From positions 2,170,001-2,234,000 of the forward strand of contig NZ_CP035544.1 in NCBI RefSeq assembly GCF_004139715.1: a DNA stretch of 64,000 bases, read 5' to 3'. This document shows, piece after piece, positions 1-8,785 of this stretch. The DNA is from Muriicola soli (GTDB lineage Bacteria > Bacteroidota > Bacteroidia > Flavobacteriales > Flavobacteriaceae). Position numbers and translations under genes: made by a program. How positions within the stretch are numbered: position 1 is the stretch's first letter; each line of letters opens with the position of its first letter. The notes beneath the pieces were generated by a model that saw only the letters and a program-made list of their open reading frames with translations, had not been told where the DNA came from and made no database searches.

Positions 1-3
1 AGG

Positions 4-1295
4 CTATTGATTGATAAGGCGATAAATGAGTATGGCAGATCTTTTGGTCAGATCCTCTATTGTATTGAGATTTACTGTTTCTTCCGGCGTATGTGCCCCG
101 GAGCCCATAGTGCCAAGTCCGTCGAGACAATCTACATAATCTGCGACAAAAGAAACATCAGCTGCTCCTCTTCTTCCGGGATCATATCCTAAAACCTCCC
201 CTTGTCCGAGGTCTAAACTCACTTTGTTCAGGGTAGACAGTAACTCTAGGTTTCCTTCCGTAGGCTGCATGGCCGGATAACTATCTGTAAAGGAGATGGT
301 GGCAGAGGTTTTGGTAAGATTATTAGCGGTGATCTGCCTCATTTTTTCCCTGGCACTGTTCTTTTGTTCTTCCGAAATAAAACGAAGTCCGCCTCTCACA
401 ATAGCTGTTTGTGCCACTACATTCGATTTTCCATACACCTCTCCACTGCTTTTTAAAGGGTCGTATTCAACAAAAGTCCCCCCATAAGAATTCCGGGGTT
501 AAACGTAAGGAATTCCTCTCCCCTGACTTCCTCATAAAATGAACTTAAAATCCGACTCATTTCAAAGATGGCACCAGCTCCGGTTCTCTCGCTGAAGACT
601 CCGGATGAATGCGCCCTTTTTCCTTTCACTTCTACCTGCCATCCGGAAGCTCCCCGACGGGCAACAGTAGCGTAGTTAAATCCTGTAGATGTTTCGTATC
701 CCAGGGCAATGTCGCTTCTCCTGGCGGCCTCTATAAGGTCCTTTCTACTTATTTCCAGGGGTTTTCCGGTGCTTTCTTCGTCCCCGGTAAACGCAACAAT
801 GATCTGGGCATCTCCCAACAAATTTTGCTCGTGTAATGCCTTTAAGGCGAAAAGAATAATTACATCCCCGCCTTTCATGTCGTTTCCGCCCGGGGCATGA
901 GCTATACTATCGTTGACTTTTTTAAATTTTTGAAAAGGACTGTTCTCCTCAAAAACCGTATCCAAATGGCCAATTAAAAGTAATTTCTTTCCTTTATTAC
1001 CGCTTGTTTCTGCAAAAAGGTGACCGGCCCTGTTCATTTCTTCCGGCATTTCTATCCAACGACTTGTAAATTCAATGTCCTCAAAAGCTTCCTGAAAAAC
1101 CTCTCCTACCGCCTGTACCCCCTTGGCGTTAAGTGTACCACTATTTATGTTTACGACTTTTTCAAGAAAATTGATCGCCTCATCGTTGTTCTTTTCAACA
1201 GCAGCAACAATCTTCTTTTCAGTACGTGACAACTTTTGAGCGACAGAGCAGAGCGGAAGGGCTAAGACCATCACTAAAATTAGATTTCTAAGCAT
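4..1295 (-). pseudogene. M20-family metallopeptidase, exported, interrupted by one-base frameshift
   Basis: Probable zinc-dependent M20/M25/M40 exopeptidase or carboxypeptidase. The N-terminal part (453-1295) has a signal peptide (MLRNLILVMV, ending near SVAQ), the metal-binding GHLDTV stretch, GGNDMKGG with its metal-bridging Asp, and the DEESTG catalytic Glu region. The C-terminal part (4-438) continues in another frame with the last metal-ligand region near GAHTPEE. The frames separate at a run of six C on the plus strand (478-483). Seven would read ILMGGTFVEYDP and join both parts into one protein of normal M20 length, about 430 residues. I chose the Met at 1295 because the upstream Met at 1340 would overlap the preceding gene and delay the signal peptide. 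Sequencing error or real decay cannot be separated here. Confidence 0.85.
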
Positions 1296-1332
1296 AATAC
1301 CGGAATTCTTTAGGCTTGAAAAGATAGGAAAA

Positions 1333-2313
1333 CTATTCAAGAAAGCCTTGCTTTTTCATCCACTCATCATTGTAAATCTTAGCTACATACCTGCTGCCAT
1401 GATCGTGAAAAAGGACTACTACAACATCTCCTTCTCTGAAATGCTCTTGTAATTGCATCACCCCCTTAATGGCCGCTCCTGCAGAATTTCCAAGAAACAT
1501 ACCTTCTTCCCTGGCCAGGCGTCGCGTATAAACAGCCGCATCCTTATCGGTAACTTTTGTAAAGCCGTCAATGATATCAAAATCGACATTTTTTGGAAGA
1601 ATATCTTCCCCTATCCCTTCTGTGATATAGGGATAGATCTCATTTTCGTCAAAAATCCCGGTCTCGTGGTATTTCTTAAAAACCGATCCATAGGTGTCTA
1701 CCCCCCAAACTTTGATATTGGGGTTTTTGGATTTCAGAAAACCGCCAACGCCTGAGATCGTACCCCCTGTTCCTACCCCCACTACAAAATGTGTGACCTT
1801 ACCGTTGGTTTGTTCCCAAATTTCGGGGCCGGTGGTTTGGAAATGAGCTTTGGTATTCGATGGATTGTCATATTGATTCACGTACCATGAGTTTGGGATC
1901 TCCTCAGACAACCTTTTGGCTGTGGAATAATAACTTCTGGGATCATCAGGAGCTACATCTGTTGGACAAACATGGACTTCACTCCCCATAGCTTTCAGAA
2001 TGTCTATTTTTTCTTTAGACTGCTTGTCACTAATCACACATATCATTTTATAACCCTTGACCACTGCTGCTAAGGCAAGACCCATGCCTGTATTGCCCGA
2101 AGTCCCTTCAATAATCGTTCCTCCCGGTTTGAGTTTACCTGCTGCAACCGCATCTTCTACCATTTGAATTGCCATGCGATCTTTGGTAGAATTACCCGGG
2201 TTAAAAGTTTCGTATTTCGCCAGTACCAGACAGGGTAAATCTGCTGTTAGTTTATTCAGTTTTACAAGTGGGGTGCCTCCGATGGTTCCCAAAATATTCT
2301 CTGCGTATTTCAT
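1333..2313 (-). CDS. PLP-dependent cysteine synthase / cystathionine beta-synthase-like enzyme
   Basis: Fold-type II PLP enzyme of the cysteine synthase/cystathionine beta-synthase family; it condenses an activated serine with sulfide or homocysteine. The PLP lysine sits in NPGNSTKDR near residue 44. The substrate-binding loop GTSGNTG follows near residue 70, and the phosphate-binding glycine loop is GVGTGGTISG. The stretch with YVNQYDNPSN is more like the catalytic core of cystathionine beta-synthase than like O-acetylserine sulfhydrylase, and no C-terminal CBS domains are present. The Met at 2313 (MKYAENI) matches the usual family start better than the in-frame Met at 2322. It lies just upstream of the M20 gene, probably co-transcribed. 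Which substrate it uses is not settled by the sequence. Confidence 0.88.
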   Translation of the reverse strand: MKYAENILGTIGGTPLVKLNKLTADLPCLVLAKYETFNPGNSTKDRMAIQMVEDAVAAGKLKPGGTIIEGTSGNTGMGLALAAVVKGYKMICVISDKQSKEKIDILKAMGSEVHVCPTDVAPDDPRSYYSTAKRLSEEIPNSWYVNQYDNPSNTKAHFQTTGPEIWEQTNGKVTHFVVGVGTGGTISGVGGFLKSKNPNIKVWGVDTYGSVFKKYHETGIFDENEIYPYITEGIGEDILPKNVDFDIIDGFTKVTDKDAAVYTRRLAREEGMFLGNSAGAAIKGVMQLQEHFREGDVVVVLFHDHGSRYVAKIYNDEWMKKQGFLE

Positions 2314-2402
2314 AGGCTGCAAAGATACAGGTTCACAAAATGAAGGCCTAAGAAGTGAAAAAAAATGACAAAGTTTTTAGCCAAAAAACAGAGAGCGCTA
2401 CA

Positions 2403-3644
2403 TCAGTCGAACTTTATTGCCTTAACCGGACTGATCCTGGTAATGATATGAGAAGGGATCAGCAACATCAGCATACACAAGAGCAAGACCCCGGCATTGA
2501 GAAAGATAACCATAGAGAGATCGATATAGACAGGTATATAATCGATATAGTATTCCTGAGGATTGGGAAACTGGAAGTATCGAAACTTATCCTGTAACCA
2601 GATCAGGCCAAGGCCCAGGAGGTTACCCCAAAATAAACCAATTAGAATGAGGTATGCGGCGTTGTAGAGGAATACCTTTCTTATACTCCAGTTAGAGGAG
2701 CCCAGCGCCTTGAGGATACCAATCATCGGAGTTCGTTCCAGGATGAGTACCAAGAGTGCAGTGATCATATTGATCCCTCCCACGATGATCATAATCCCAA
2801 TGATAATTCCGATATTAAAGTCGAACAGCCCTATCCACTCAAAGATTTTATAATACTTGTTCTTAATGGTCTGAGTATCCAGGGTACTCAGTGTTTGACC
2901 GTAGATTTCAGCGCTTTTTTCGTCAATTGCATCGAAGTCGGTAAGAAAGACTTCAAAATTCCCAACCTCATTTTTGTCCCATTGATTTATCCGCTGAATG
3001 TGTCGTATATCAATAAGAATATACGTGCCGTCGAACTCTTCAAATCCACTATCGTAAATGCCTGTAATTCTAAACTTACGCTGATTTGGAATTTTTGACG
3101 GATCCTCCTCCTTCAGGAAAAAAGTAAAAAACTCATCCCCTACATCCAATTGAAGTCTTGAGGCCATTACAGCAGACATCAGCACATCAGCATTGAGATC
3201 GGAGGAATAGTTTGGAAGAGTTCCCCTGATCAGAAAGTCTTCAAAGGCGGTCCAATCATAATCAGTACCTACACCTTTGGCTATGATTCCCTCAAAAGTA
3301 TCTTCGGTACGAATGATTCCCGCCTTGGTAGCGACGGCCTGTATATGGCTTATACCTTCAACGCTATCAAAGTCAGGATAAAACTCCTGTTCTATGGATA
3401 CCGGAATAACAGAGACCTCGGAGTTGTTATTGTCGTAATTGTAGATCTGAATATGCCCATTAAATGCAGCTATTTTTTCCCGAATCTTATATTTGAGTCC
3501 GACCCCCGTGGCTACGGCAATTAACATCATCAAAATCCCCAAGGCAATGGCCGCAATGGCTATTTTTATAATTGGAGCAGATATGCTAATTTTATGCTGC
3601 TTACCTTTGATAAGGCGTTTTGCGATAAACAGTTCTAAATTCAA
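2403..3644 (-). CDS. FtsX/LolC-like ABC transporter permease
   Basis: Inner-membrane permease of the MacB/FtsX/LolC type, about 413 residues. One N-terminal membrane helix (the IIKIAIAAIALGILMML region) is followed by a large periplasmic domain, then three helices near the C-terminus with the FtsX-core stretch ILERTPMIGILKALG. Such proteins work with a LolD-type ATPase in lipoprotein release or export; no ATPase gene is adjacent. The family usually begins at NLELFIAKRL, which here follows a TTG codon at 3644. An ATG at 3683 in the same frame would add 13 residues and overlap the divergent gene. Start uncertain. Confidence 0.85.
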   Translation of the reverse strand: MNLELFIAKRLIKGKQHKISISAPIIKIAIAAIALGILMMLIAVATGVGLKYKIREKIAAFNGHIQIYNYDNNNSEVSVIPVSIEQEFYPDFDSVEGISHIQAVATKAGIIRTEDTFEGIIAKGVGTDYDWTAFEDFLIRGTLPNYSSDLNADVLMSAVMASRLQLDVGDEFFTFFLKEEDPSKIPNQRKFRITGIYDSGFEEFDGTYILIDIRHIQRINQWDKNEVGNFEVFLTDFDAIDEKSAEIYGQTLSTLDTQTIKNKYYKIFEWIGLFDFNIGIIIGIMIIVGGINMITALLVLILERTPMIGILKALGSSNWSIRKVFLYNAAYLILIGLFWGNLLGLGLIWLQDKFRYFQFPNPQEYYIDYIPVYIDLSMVIFLNAGVLLLCMLMLLIPSHIITRISPVKAIKFD

Positions 3645-3647
3645 CCG

Positions 3648-4997
3648 ATGTTTTTTTTTCTCCCTCAAAAATACAGTTTTCATCTGTTAGTTACCCATGT
3701 TTCTGAACTTACAGAAAAGCTAGTTGTTGGGACTATCCCCCTAAATCGGCTAATCTTCGGATTGTGTTTCCTGACAATATCCTTGGTGTATAGTTGCGGT
3801 AATTCATCCACTGCAGCTTCATCTTCTGGTAATACTCAACCCTTGGCAGAAAACTTATTACCCACTGCCGAGATTATTGTAGGTGCAAACAGAACCGACC
3901 TTTATCTCCCTCTTCTGAAGGGTAAAAAAATAGGCCTGGTAGCCAATCAGACAAGTGTAATTTTCAGGGAAAACGATCAAAAGACAAGCGAAAAAGTTTC
4001 TCATGCGCATTTGGTTGATTCCCTGCTTGCTTTAAACATTGATCTGCTCAAAGTATTCGCTCCCGAACACGGCTTTCGGGGTACTGCCGATGCAGGTGAA
4101 AAAGTGAGTGACGGGGTCGACAAGCGCAGTGGTTTACCCGTGATTTCACTTTACGGGGCCAATCGCAAACCCGAAAAGTCACAACTCGAAGGCCTGGAGG
4201 CCGTGGTCTTCGACATCCAGGATGTAGGGGTCAGGTTCTACACCTATATCGCCACCCTGCAATTGGTAATGGAGGCTTGTGCGGAATCGGGAATACCCAT
4301 TATCGTTTTGGATCGCCCTAATCCCAACGGGCATTATATTGATGGCCCTACCATGGAAACGGAGTATAAAGGCTTCCTCGGAATGACGTCAATACCTTTG
4401 GTTTACGGAATGACCATTGGTGAGTATGCCAACATGATTAACGACGAAGGTTGGCTGGAAGGAGGACTGACCGCAGAATTGACGGTAATTCCCTTAGAGA
4501 ATTACACGCATCAGGCAATGTACAGCCTCCCCCTTAAGCCATCTCCGAACTTACCCAATGATCTGGCCATCAACCTTTATCCGAGCCTGGGCCTGTTCGA
4601 AGGCACCAACATCAATGCAGGAAGGGGTACGGATCATCAATTTCAACAGTATGGTGCTCCATTTTTAGATCCTGAATTATTTACTTTTAAGTATACCCCA
4701 AAGTCGAATCCCGGCGCTAAATCTCCCAAACATCTGGGGGAGAAGTGTTATGGTGAACGTCTTGTGGGGGTAGGCCGACTCTACGAAGTTTCCCTTGAAT
4801 GGTTGTTAAAAGCTTATCAAAACTGTGCAGATAAAGATCGTTTTTTCAACACTTCCGGGTTTAGTAAACACGCGGGGACCGCAAAGTTGCAAATGCAAAT
4901 AGAAGCCGGTTACACTGAAGAACAAATAAAGGATACATGGAAGGCAGATCTTGAATCATTTAAAAGGATACGAGAAAAGTACCTCCTTTATCCCTGA
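3648..4997 (+). CDS. DUF1343 / NamZ-like exo-beta-N-acetylmuramidase lipoprotein
   Basis: DUF1343 protein; characterised members (NamZ, GH171) remove terminal N-acetylmuramic acid from peptidoglycan fragments. Family stretches visible include KKIGLVANQTS, the FAPEHGFRG motif, FDIQDVGVRFYTYI, LDRPNPNG and EGTNINAGRGTD. A hydrophobic segment ending VYSCG near residues 34-51 resembles a lipoprotein signal peptide, but it is preceded by about 30 residues with no ATG, GTG or TTG closer to it. The ATG at 3648 is therefore used although it makes an odd N-terminus. It is divergent from the permease gene with almost no space between the starts. The 3' end overlaps the next convergent gene by 10 bases. 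Confidence 0.85.
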   Translation: MFFFLPQKYSFHLLVTHVSELTEKLVVGTIPLNRLIFGLCFLTISLVYSCGNSSTAASSSGNTQPLAENLLPTAEIIVGANRTDLYLPLLKGKKIGLVANQTSVIFRENDQKTSEKVSHAHLVDSLLALNIDLLKVFAPEHGFRGTADAGEKVSDGVDKRSGLPVISLYGANRKPEKSQLEGLEAVVFDIQDVGVRFYTYIATLQLVMEACAESGIPIIVLDRPNPNGHYIDGPTMETEYKGFLGMTSIPLVYGMTIGEYANMINDEGWLEGGLTAELTVIPLENYTHQAMYSLPLKPSPNLPNDLAINLYPSLGLFEGTNINAGRGTDHQFQQYGAPFLDPELFTFKYTPKSNPGAKSPKHLGEKCYGERLVGVGRLYEVSLEWLLKAYQNCADKDRFFNTSGFSKHAGTAKLQMQIEAGYTEEQIKDTWKADLESFKRIREKYLLYP

Positions 4998-5833
4998 GAG
5001 GGTCGCTCTCCTCCCGTAGGTTTTCGATATTTGTGAAAAGGTTGTTTGAGCAAGCCCATGATAGAGCCGTTTTCCTGCTTATCGGGAAAGGTATCTACTC
5101 CATAAACGATCGACTCCCGGTCTAATTCCATATAAGTTCCAAACATCCTGTCCCAAATGGAAAAAATATTACCGTAATTGGAATCGGTATAAGGTAAGAC
5201 AAAGTGATGATGAACCTTGTGCATGTCTGGTGAAACCAGGAAATAACTGATGATCCGGTCTATTTTCCTGGGCAGTCTTATGTTCGCATGGGTAAATTGT
5301 GTAGCTATAAGAGAAAGGGACTGATACAGCATTACAATACCTATAGGAGCTCCAACCAGGAATACGCCCAACAAGGTAAAAGTGAATCGGATTAAACTCT
5401 CAAGAGGATGATGCCTGTTGGCCGTGGTGGTATCTACCTCGTGATCTGTATGATGCACCAAATGAATCATCCACAATGGTTTTACGTTGTGTTCAACATA
5501 ATGCGCCAGATAGGCTCCAAAAAAATCAAGTAAAAGGACACCGAGAAGGATATACAGCCATAGGGGCATAGTGGGTAACCAATTGATGATTCCAAACTGC
5601 TGGTCTGCCACCCAGTCACTGGTCTTTAAGAGCAGGAAAGCCAGGGCAAAATTGATAACTATAGTTGAAAAGGTGAAGAAAAAATTAGGCAGGGCATGCC
5701 TCCATTTTTTGTAGCGAAAACGAAACAGCGGCACTGTTCCTTCGAGCAGCCAAAAAAAGCTTATTCCCAATACCAACAACAAGCTTCTGTGACTCGATGG
5801 TATCGTTTCGAAATATTGGATTAGAGCTTCCAC
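4988..5833 (-). CDS. sterol desaturase / fatty acid hydroxylase family membrane protein
   Basis: Integral membrane di-iron oxygenase of the fatty acid hydroxylase superfamily (281 residues). Several hydrophobic helices surround the histidine clusters: HYVEH, HLVHH, NRHHPLE and the C-terminal MHKVHHH with the trailing aromatic/Asn region. These clusters bind the two irons that hydroxylate or desaturate lipid chains. The substrate cannot be named; bacterial relatives act on fatty acids, carotenoids or hopanoid-like lipids. Transcribed towards the NamZ-like gene, ends overlapping by 10 bases. Confidence 0.88.
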   Translation of the reverse strand: MEALIQYFETIPSSHRSLLLVLGISFFWLLEGTVPLFRFRYKKWRHALPNFFFTFSTIVINFALAFLLLKTSDWVADQQFGIINWLPTMPLWLYILLGVLLLDFFGAYLAHYVEHNVKPLWMIHLVHHTDHEVDTTTANRHHPLESLIRFTFTLLGVFLVGAPIGIVMLYQSLSLIATQFTHANIRLPRKIDRIISYFLVSPDMHKVHHHFVLPYTDSNYGNIFSIWDRMFGTYMELDRESIVYGVDTFPDKQENGSIMGLLKQPFHKYRKPTGGERPSQG

Positions 5834-5867
5834 AGGGTTAAAAATAAAGAATTTGAGAAAAAAGAGA

Positions 5868-6374
5868 TCAGACTTTAATCCTCTTTTTCATTTCTTCAAC
5901 GATATTAAATGCTGCAGGGCAAACGAAGGTGTTCCTAACAGTGAGTTTACCAATTTGTTCAAATCGCCTTCGATCGGTATGCGGATACTCCCTGCAAGCC
6001 TTTGGTCTTACCTCATAAATACTACAATAATTATCAGACCCTAAAAATGGACATGGAAGCTGCTGTAATACCTTATCTCCATCTTCATCTGTCCTGAGGT
6101 AGGTTTCTTCAAAGCTCGCAACATTTATTTTGAGATGCTTTGAGATCCTGTTAATATCCGTTCTTGTCAAGAGCGGGCCTGCTGTTTTGCAACAGTTGGC
6201 ACAACTTAGACAGTCTGTCCTTTCAAACTCATCCCGATGCAGATTTTGAGCAATGTCGTCGAGATTTTTGGGCGGTCTTTTTTTTAAGCGGGTAAAAAAA
6301 AGTCGGTTTTCACGCTCTTTTTCCTTAGCCTTTTTGGGGAGGGCATTCAGAATATGCTGCATATCGCTGCTCAT
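5868..6374 (-). CDS. YkgJ-family cysteine cluster protein
   Basis: Small cytosolic protein (about 168 residues) of the YkgJ/UPF0153 zinc- or iron-chelating family. The conserved cysteines appear as CLSCANCC, then CPFL, YCSIY and ARP-like KACREYP in the usual order, followed by a last Cys in FVCPAAF. The biochemical role of the family is poorly known; the cluster suggests metal or Fe-S binding. I prefer the Met at 6374 (MSSDMQHIL) over the Met at 6437, since the longer form would overlap the divergent methyltransferase gene. Confidence 0.82.
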   Translation of the reverse strand: MSSDMQHILNALPKKAKEKERENRLFFTRLKKRPPKNLDDIAQNLHRDEFERTDCLSCANCCKTAGPLLTRTDINRISKHLKINVASFEETYLRTDEDGDKVLQQLPCPFLGSDNYCSIYEVRPKACREYPHTDRRRFEQIGKLTVRNTFVCPAAFNIVEEMKKRIKV

Positions 6375-6452
6375 TGTTTTCGTTAATTTCAGACCGATTT
6401 TGTTTTTCTTACCGCTGCAAATATCCCAAATTTGCATGAAAGAGGAGCCCTA

Positions 6453-7166
6453 ATGGCAGTGGATGTTTTTGGTAAGGCAATTCTGGATTATCATTCTGGA
6501 GAAACAACCGGGGAAATACATACCTTTTCCTCTCTTGAGGAACAGGATTCCTTCCCGGTATCGCATCTTTTCCGAAGTTATGACAGCATGCCCCATTTGG
6601 AAAAAAAGGCCTTAGATCTTTGCAGGGGTCGGGTACTCGACATTGGCTGTGGCGCCGGAAGTCATAGCCTGTACTTACAATCCAGGGGTTTTGATGTGAC
6701 TTCTATCGATATTTCACCAGGGGCGGTTCAGGCTTGCAAAGCGAGGGGATTAAGTAATGTTTTTGAATCAGATTTCTGGCAATACAAGGGGGAAACCTTC
6801 GATACTCTTCTCTTGCTTATGAATGGAATTGGGATTGCTGGACAATTGTCTAAACTTCCTCACTTCTTTCAAAAGGCCCGGCAACTGCTCAAGCCCGGGG
6901 GACAGCTCATCTTTGATTCCAGTGATATCATTTATATGTACGAGCAGGACGAAGATGGAGGTTTTTGGGTTCCTGAAGATATACCTTACTACGGTGAACT
7001 CACCTATGAAATACAATACAAAAGCTATAAAAGTGCTCCTTTTGCATGGATTTTTGTCGATTTTAATACACTGGAAGATTTTGCTGAGAAGGAAGGATTT
7101 GGCTGTAATCTTGTAAGAAAAGGAGATCATTTCGACTATTTGGCCAAATTAACAGTCGAAGTGTAA
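6453..7166 (+). CDS. class I SAM-dependent methyltransferase
   Basis: Rossmann-fold methyltransferase of 237 residues. Motif I is VLDIGCGAGSHS, followed by the acidic ribose-binding residue in SIDISP and a motif IV region near LLLLMNGIG. The substrate is unknown. I place the start at ATG 6453 rather than at 6432 because AGAGGAG at 6441-6447 sits about five bases ahead of it and the added residues carry no family signal. Divergent from the YkgJ-type gene. Confidence 0.85.
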   Translation: MAVDVFGKAILDYHSGETTGEIHTFSSLEEQDSFPVSHLFRSYDSMPHLEKKALDLCRGRVLDIGCGAGSHSLYLQSRGFDVTSIDISPGAVQACKARGLSNVFESDFWQYKGETFDTLLLLMNGIGIAGQLSKLPHFFQKARQLLKPGGQLIFDSSDIIYMYEQDEDGGFWVPEDIPYYGELTYEIQYKSYKSAPFAWIFVDFNTLEDFAEKEGFGCNLVRKGDHFDYLAKLTVEV

Positions 7167-7185
7167 TAGTGAGAACTATTCTCCG

Positions 7186-7216
7186 TTTAATTTTAGGGTT
7201 TTAGGCGCTATACTTG
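7186..7216 (+). promoter_or_regulatory. candidate flavobacterial promoter of the metalloprotease gene
   Basis: TTTA at 7186-7189, a 19-nt spacer and TATACTTG at 7209-7216, close to the Bacteroidota consensus TTTG/TAnnTTTG (one mismatch in each box). It lies about 32 bases ahead of the ATG at 7249. Confidence 0.45.
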
Positions 7217-7248
7217 TTATAACACTGTAGATATCATAGTTTTAAAAG

Positions 7249-8055
7249 ATGATAATGAGAAAGAAATATTATTTTTTCCTGATCGGCTTGTTCCTGCTTG
7301 CCGCTTGTACTAAAGACAGTAATGGCCCCGGAGGAAATGATCCGGATCCAATCGATAAATCGGCTAATTTATTGGCTACGGGAGATTCGGCCAATGACAT
7401 CCTCACTAATGAAACCTTTACTACCCTGCTGATTGAGATAGGATACGTTACAGGTTTTCAGCCCAGTGCCGAAGCCATGAACAATTTCCAGGCCTTTCTT
7501 CAGGCGCGGACCTTTAAACAGGATATTCAGGTACAATACCTGGAGCTACCCAGCCCAAATGAAAATGACCTATCACTACAGGAAATTGCCGATTTGGAAA
7601 GTGAGAATCGTACCGCTTACAATGAGGGTTCTACCCTTGCCATATATATCTATTTTGCCGATGCTCCGGCAGACACGGACGATCCTCAGGAAGGCACCGT
7701 TACTCTGGGCGCTGTATACCGGAATACATCTATGGTAATCTATGAATCGACAGTAAGAGAACTAGGAGTAAATAACAGTCAGGTAACCATAGCCGATGTG
7801 GAAACCGCAGCCCTCAACCACGAATTTGGTCATTTGCTGGGTCTTGTAGATCTGGGCTCACCTCCTGTAAATGCCCATGAAGATCCCAACGCAGAACATC
7901 ACTGTGACATAAATGGCTGCCTGATGCGTGCCGAATTGCAGTTTGGCGGAGGATTACTTGGAATGATGAATAAGCGAGTCTCAACAGGCAAGGCTGCCGT
8001 TCCGGGATTAGATGATGAATGTATTGCCGATCTGCAGGCCAACGGCGGAAAGTAA
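7249..8055 (+). CDS. metzincin-like zinc metalloprotease lipoprotein
   Basis: Exported lipoprotein of 268 residues with signal peptide and lipobox LLAAC (Cys20), then a low-complexity Gly/Asp/Pro linker. Residues 191-201 read HEFGHLLGLVD, a zinc-binding HExxHxxGxx(D/H) motif of the metzincin kind. It is followed by a His/Cys-rich loop (HHCDINGC) and a Met (CLM) that could be the Met-turn. The family is seen in many flavobacteria, often annotated as membrane metalloprotease; substrate unknown. A promoter-like sequence precedes it and the convergent queE follows. Confidence 0.75.
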   Translation: MIMRKKYYFFLIGLFLLAACTKDSNGPGGNDPDPIDKSANLLATGDSANDILTNETFTTLLIEIGYVTGFQPSAEAMNNFQAFLQARTFKQDIQVQYLELPSPNENDLSLQEIADLESENRTAYNEGSTLAIYIYFADAPADTDDPQEGTVTLGAVYRNTSMVIYESTVRELGVNNSQVTIADVETAALNHEFGHLLGLVDLGSPPVNAHEDPNAEHHCDINGCLMRAELQFGGGLLGMMNKRVSTGKAAVPGLDDECIADLQANGGK

Positions 8056-8095
8056 AGGAAGCCTTGACACCTATTCAGGCCCCTTTCAAAGAAAA

Positions 8096-8728
8096 CTAAG
8101 GAATATTCAAATATTTATGTGTTTGCAACGAGACCTTCCATTTGGGATGGGCCATTACATAATCTACAATAAGCGGGGTCACTTTTTCCCTGACACTCCA
8201 TTCAGGTTGTAGATAAAGCACGCAGTTTTCACTTACTTTGGCCGCGTGTTCTTCAGCAAATCTCAGATCATCGCGATTGTATACAATTACCTTTAATTCA
8301 TCTGCCCTTAAATGGATGTCTCCAACAGGAGCTTTATTCTTTTTAGGCGATAGGCAAATCCAGTCCCAAGTACCGCTGAGAGGGTAGGCCCCGGAGGTTT
8401 CTATATGAATTTTGAGTTGCTTTTCCCTTAACAGGGTCGTTAGGGGGTTCATATCCCAGGTTAGGGGTTCTCCGCCGGTGACAACTATGGTATCTGAGTA
8501 TTTTGCAGCGTTCTCCACTATGGTTTCCACCGCGCTGGGAGGATGGATTTCGGCATTCCAGCTCTCTTTTACATCACACCAATGACATCCAACATCACAA
8601 CCTCCTATTCTGATAAAATAAGCTGCAGTTCCCTTGTGATATCCTTCCCCCTGAATGGTGTAAAATTCTTCCATTAAGGGAAGCATCTTCCCTTCATTGA
8701 CCAACTCCATGACCGCTTTTGCTTCCAT
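8096..8728 (-). CDS. queE: 7-carboxy-7-deazaguanine synthase (QueE)
   Basis: Radical SAM enzyme that converts 6-carboxytetrahydropterin to 7-carboxy-7-deazaguanine in queuosine (preQ0) synthesis. Cys44, Cys48 and Cys51 in GCDVGCHWC form the CxxxCxxC 4Fe-4S site. The substrate-recognition start FYTIQGEG and the SAM-binding VVTGGEP are typical. At 210 residues it has the normal length. No other queuosine genes are adjacent. Confidence 0.92.
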   Translation of the reverse strand: MEAKAVMELVNEGKMLPLMEEFYTIQGEGYHKGTAAYFIRIGGCDVGCHWCDVKESWNAEIHPPSAVETIVENAAKYSDTIVVTGGEPLTWDMNPLTTLLREKQLKIHIETSGAYPLSGTWDWICLSPKKNKAPVGDIHLRADELKVIVYNRDDLRFAEEHAAKVSENCVLYLQPEWSVREKVTPLIVDYVMAHPKWKVSLQTHKYLNIP

Positions 8729-8785
8729 GGCGCAAAGATACGGTATCCTTATCGAGAAAACATAGCCAAGTCCTGTGTAAGCCTT

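Noticed and set aside
478-483. Phase-variable G tract in the M20 gene as the main explanation
   Set aside because: Six bases is short for known slippage switches, and a similar loss at only four G in another gene points to sequencing error first.
6768-7130. 120-codon minus-strand ORF opposite the methyltransferase
   Set aside because: It lies wholly within a well-supported gene and has no family pattern.
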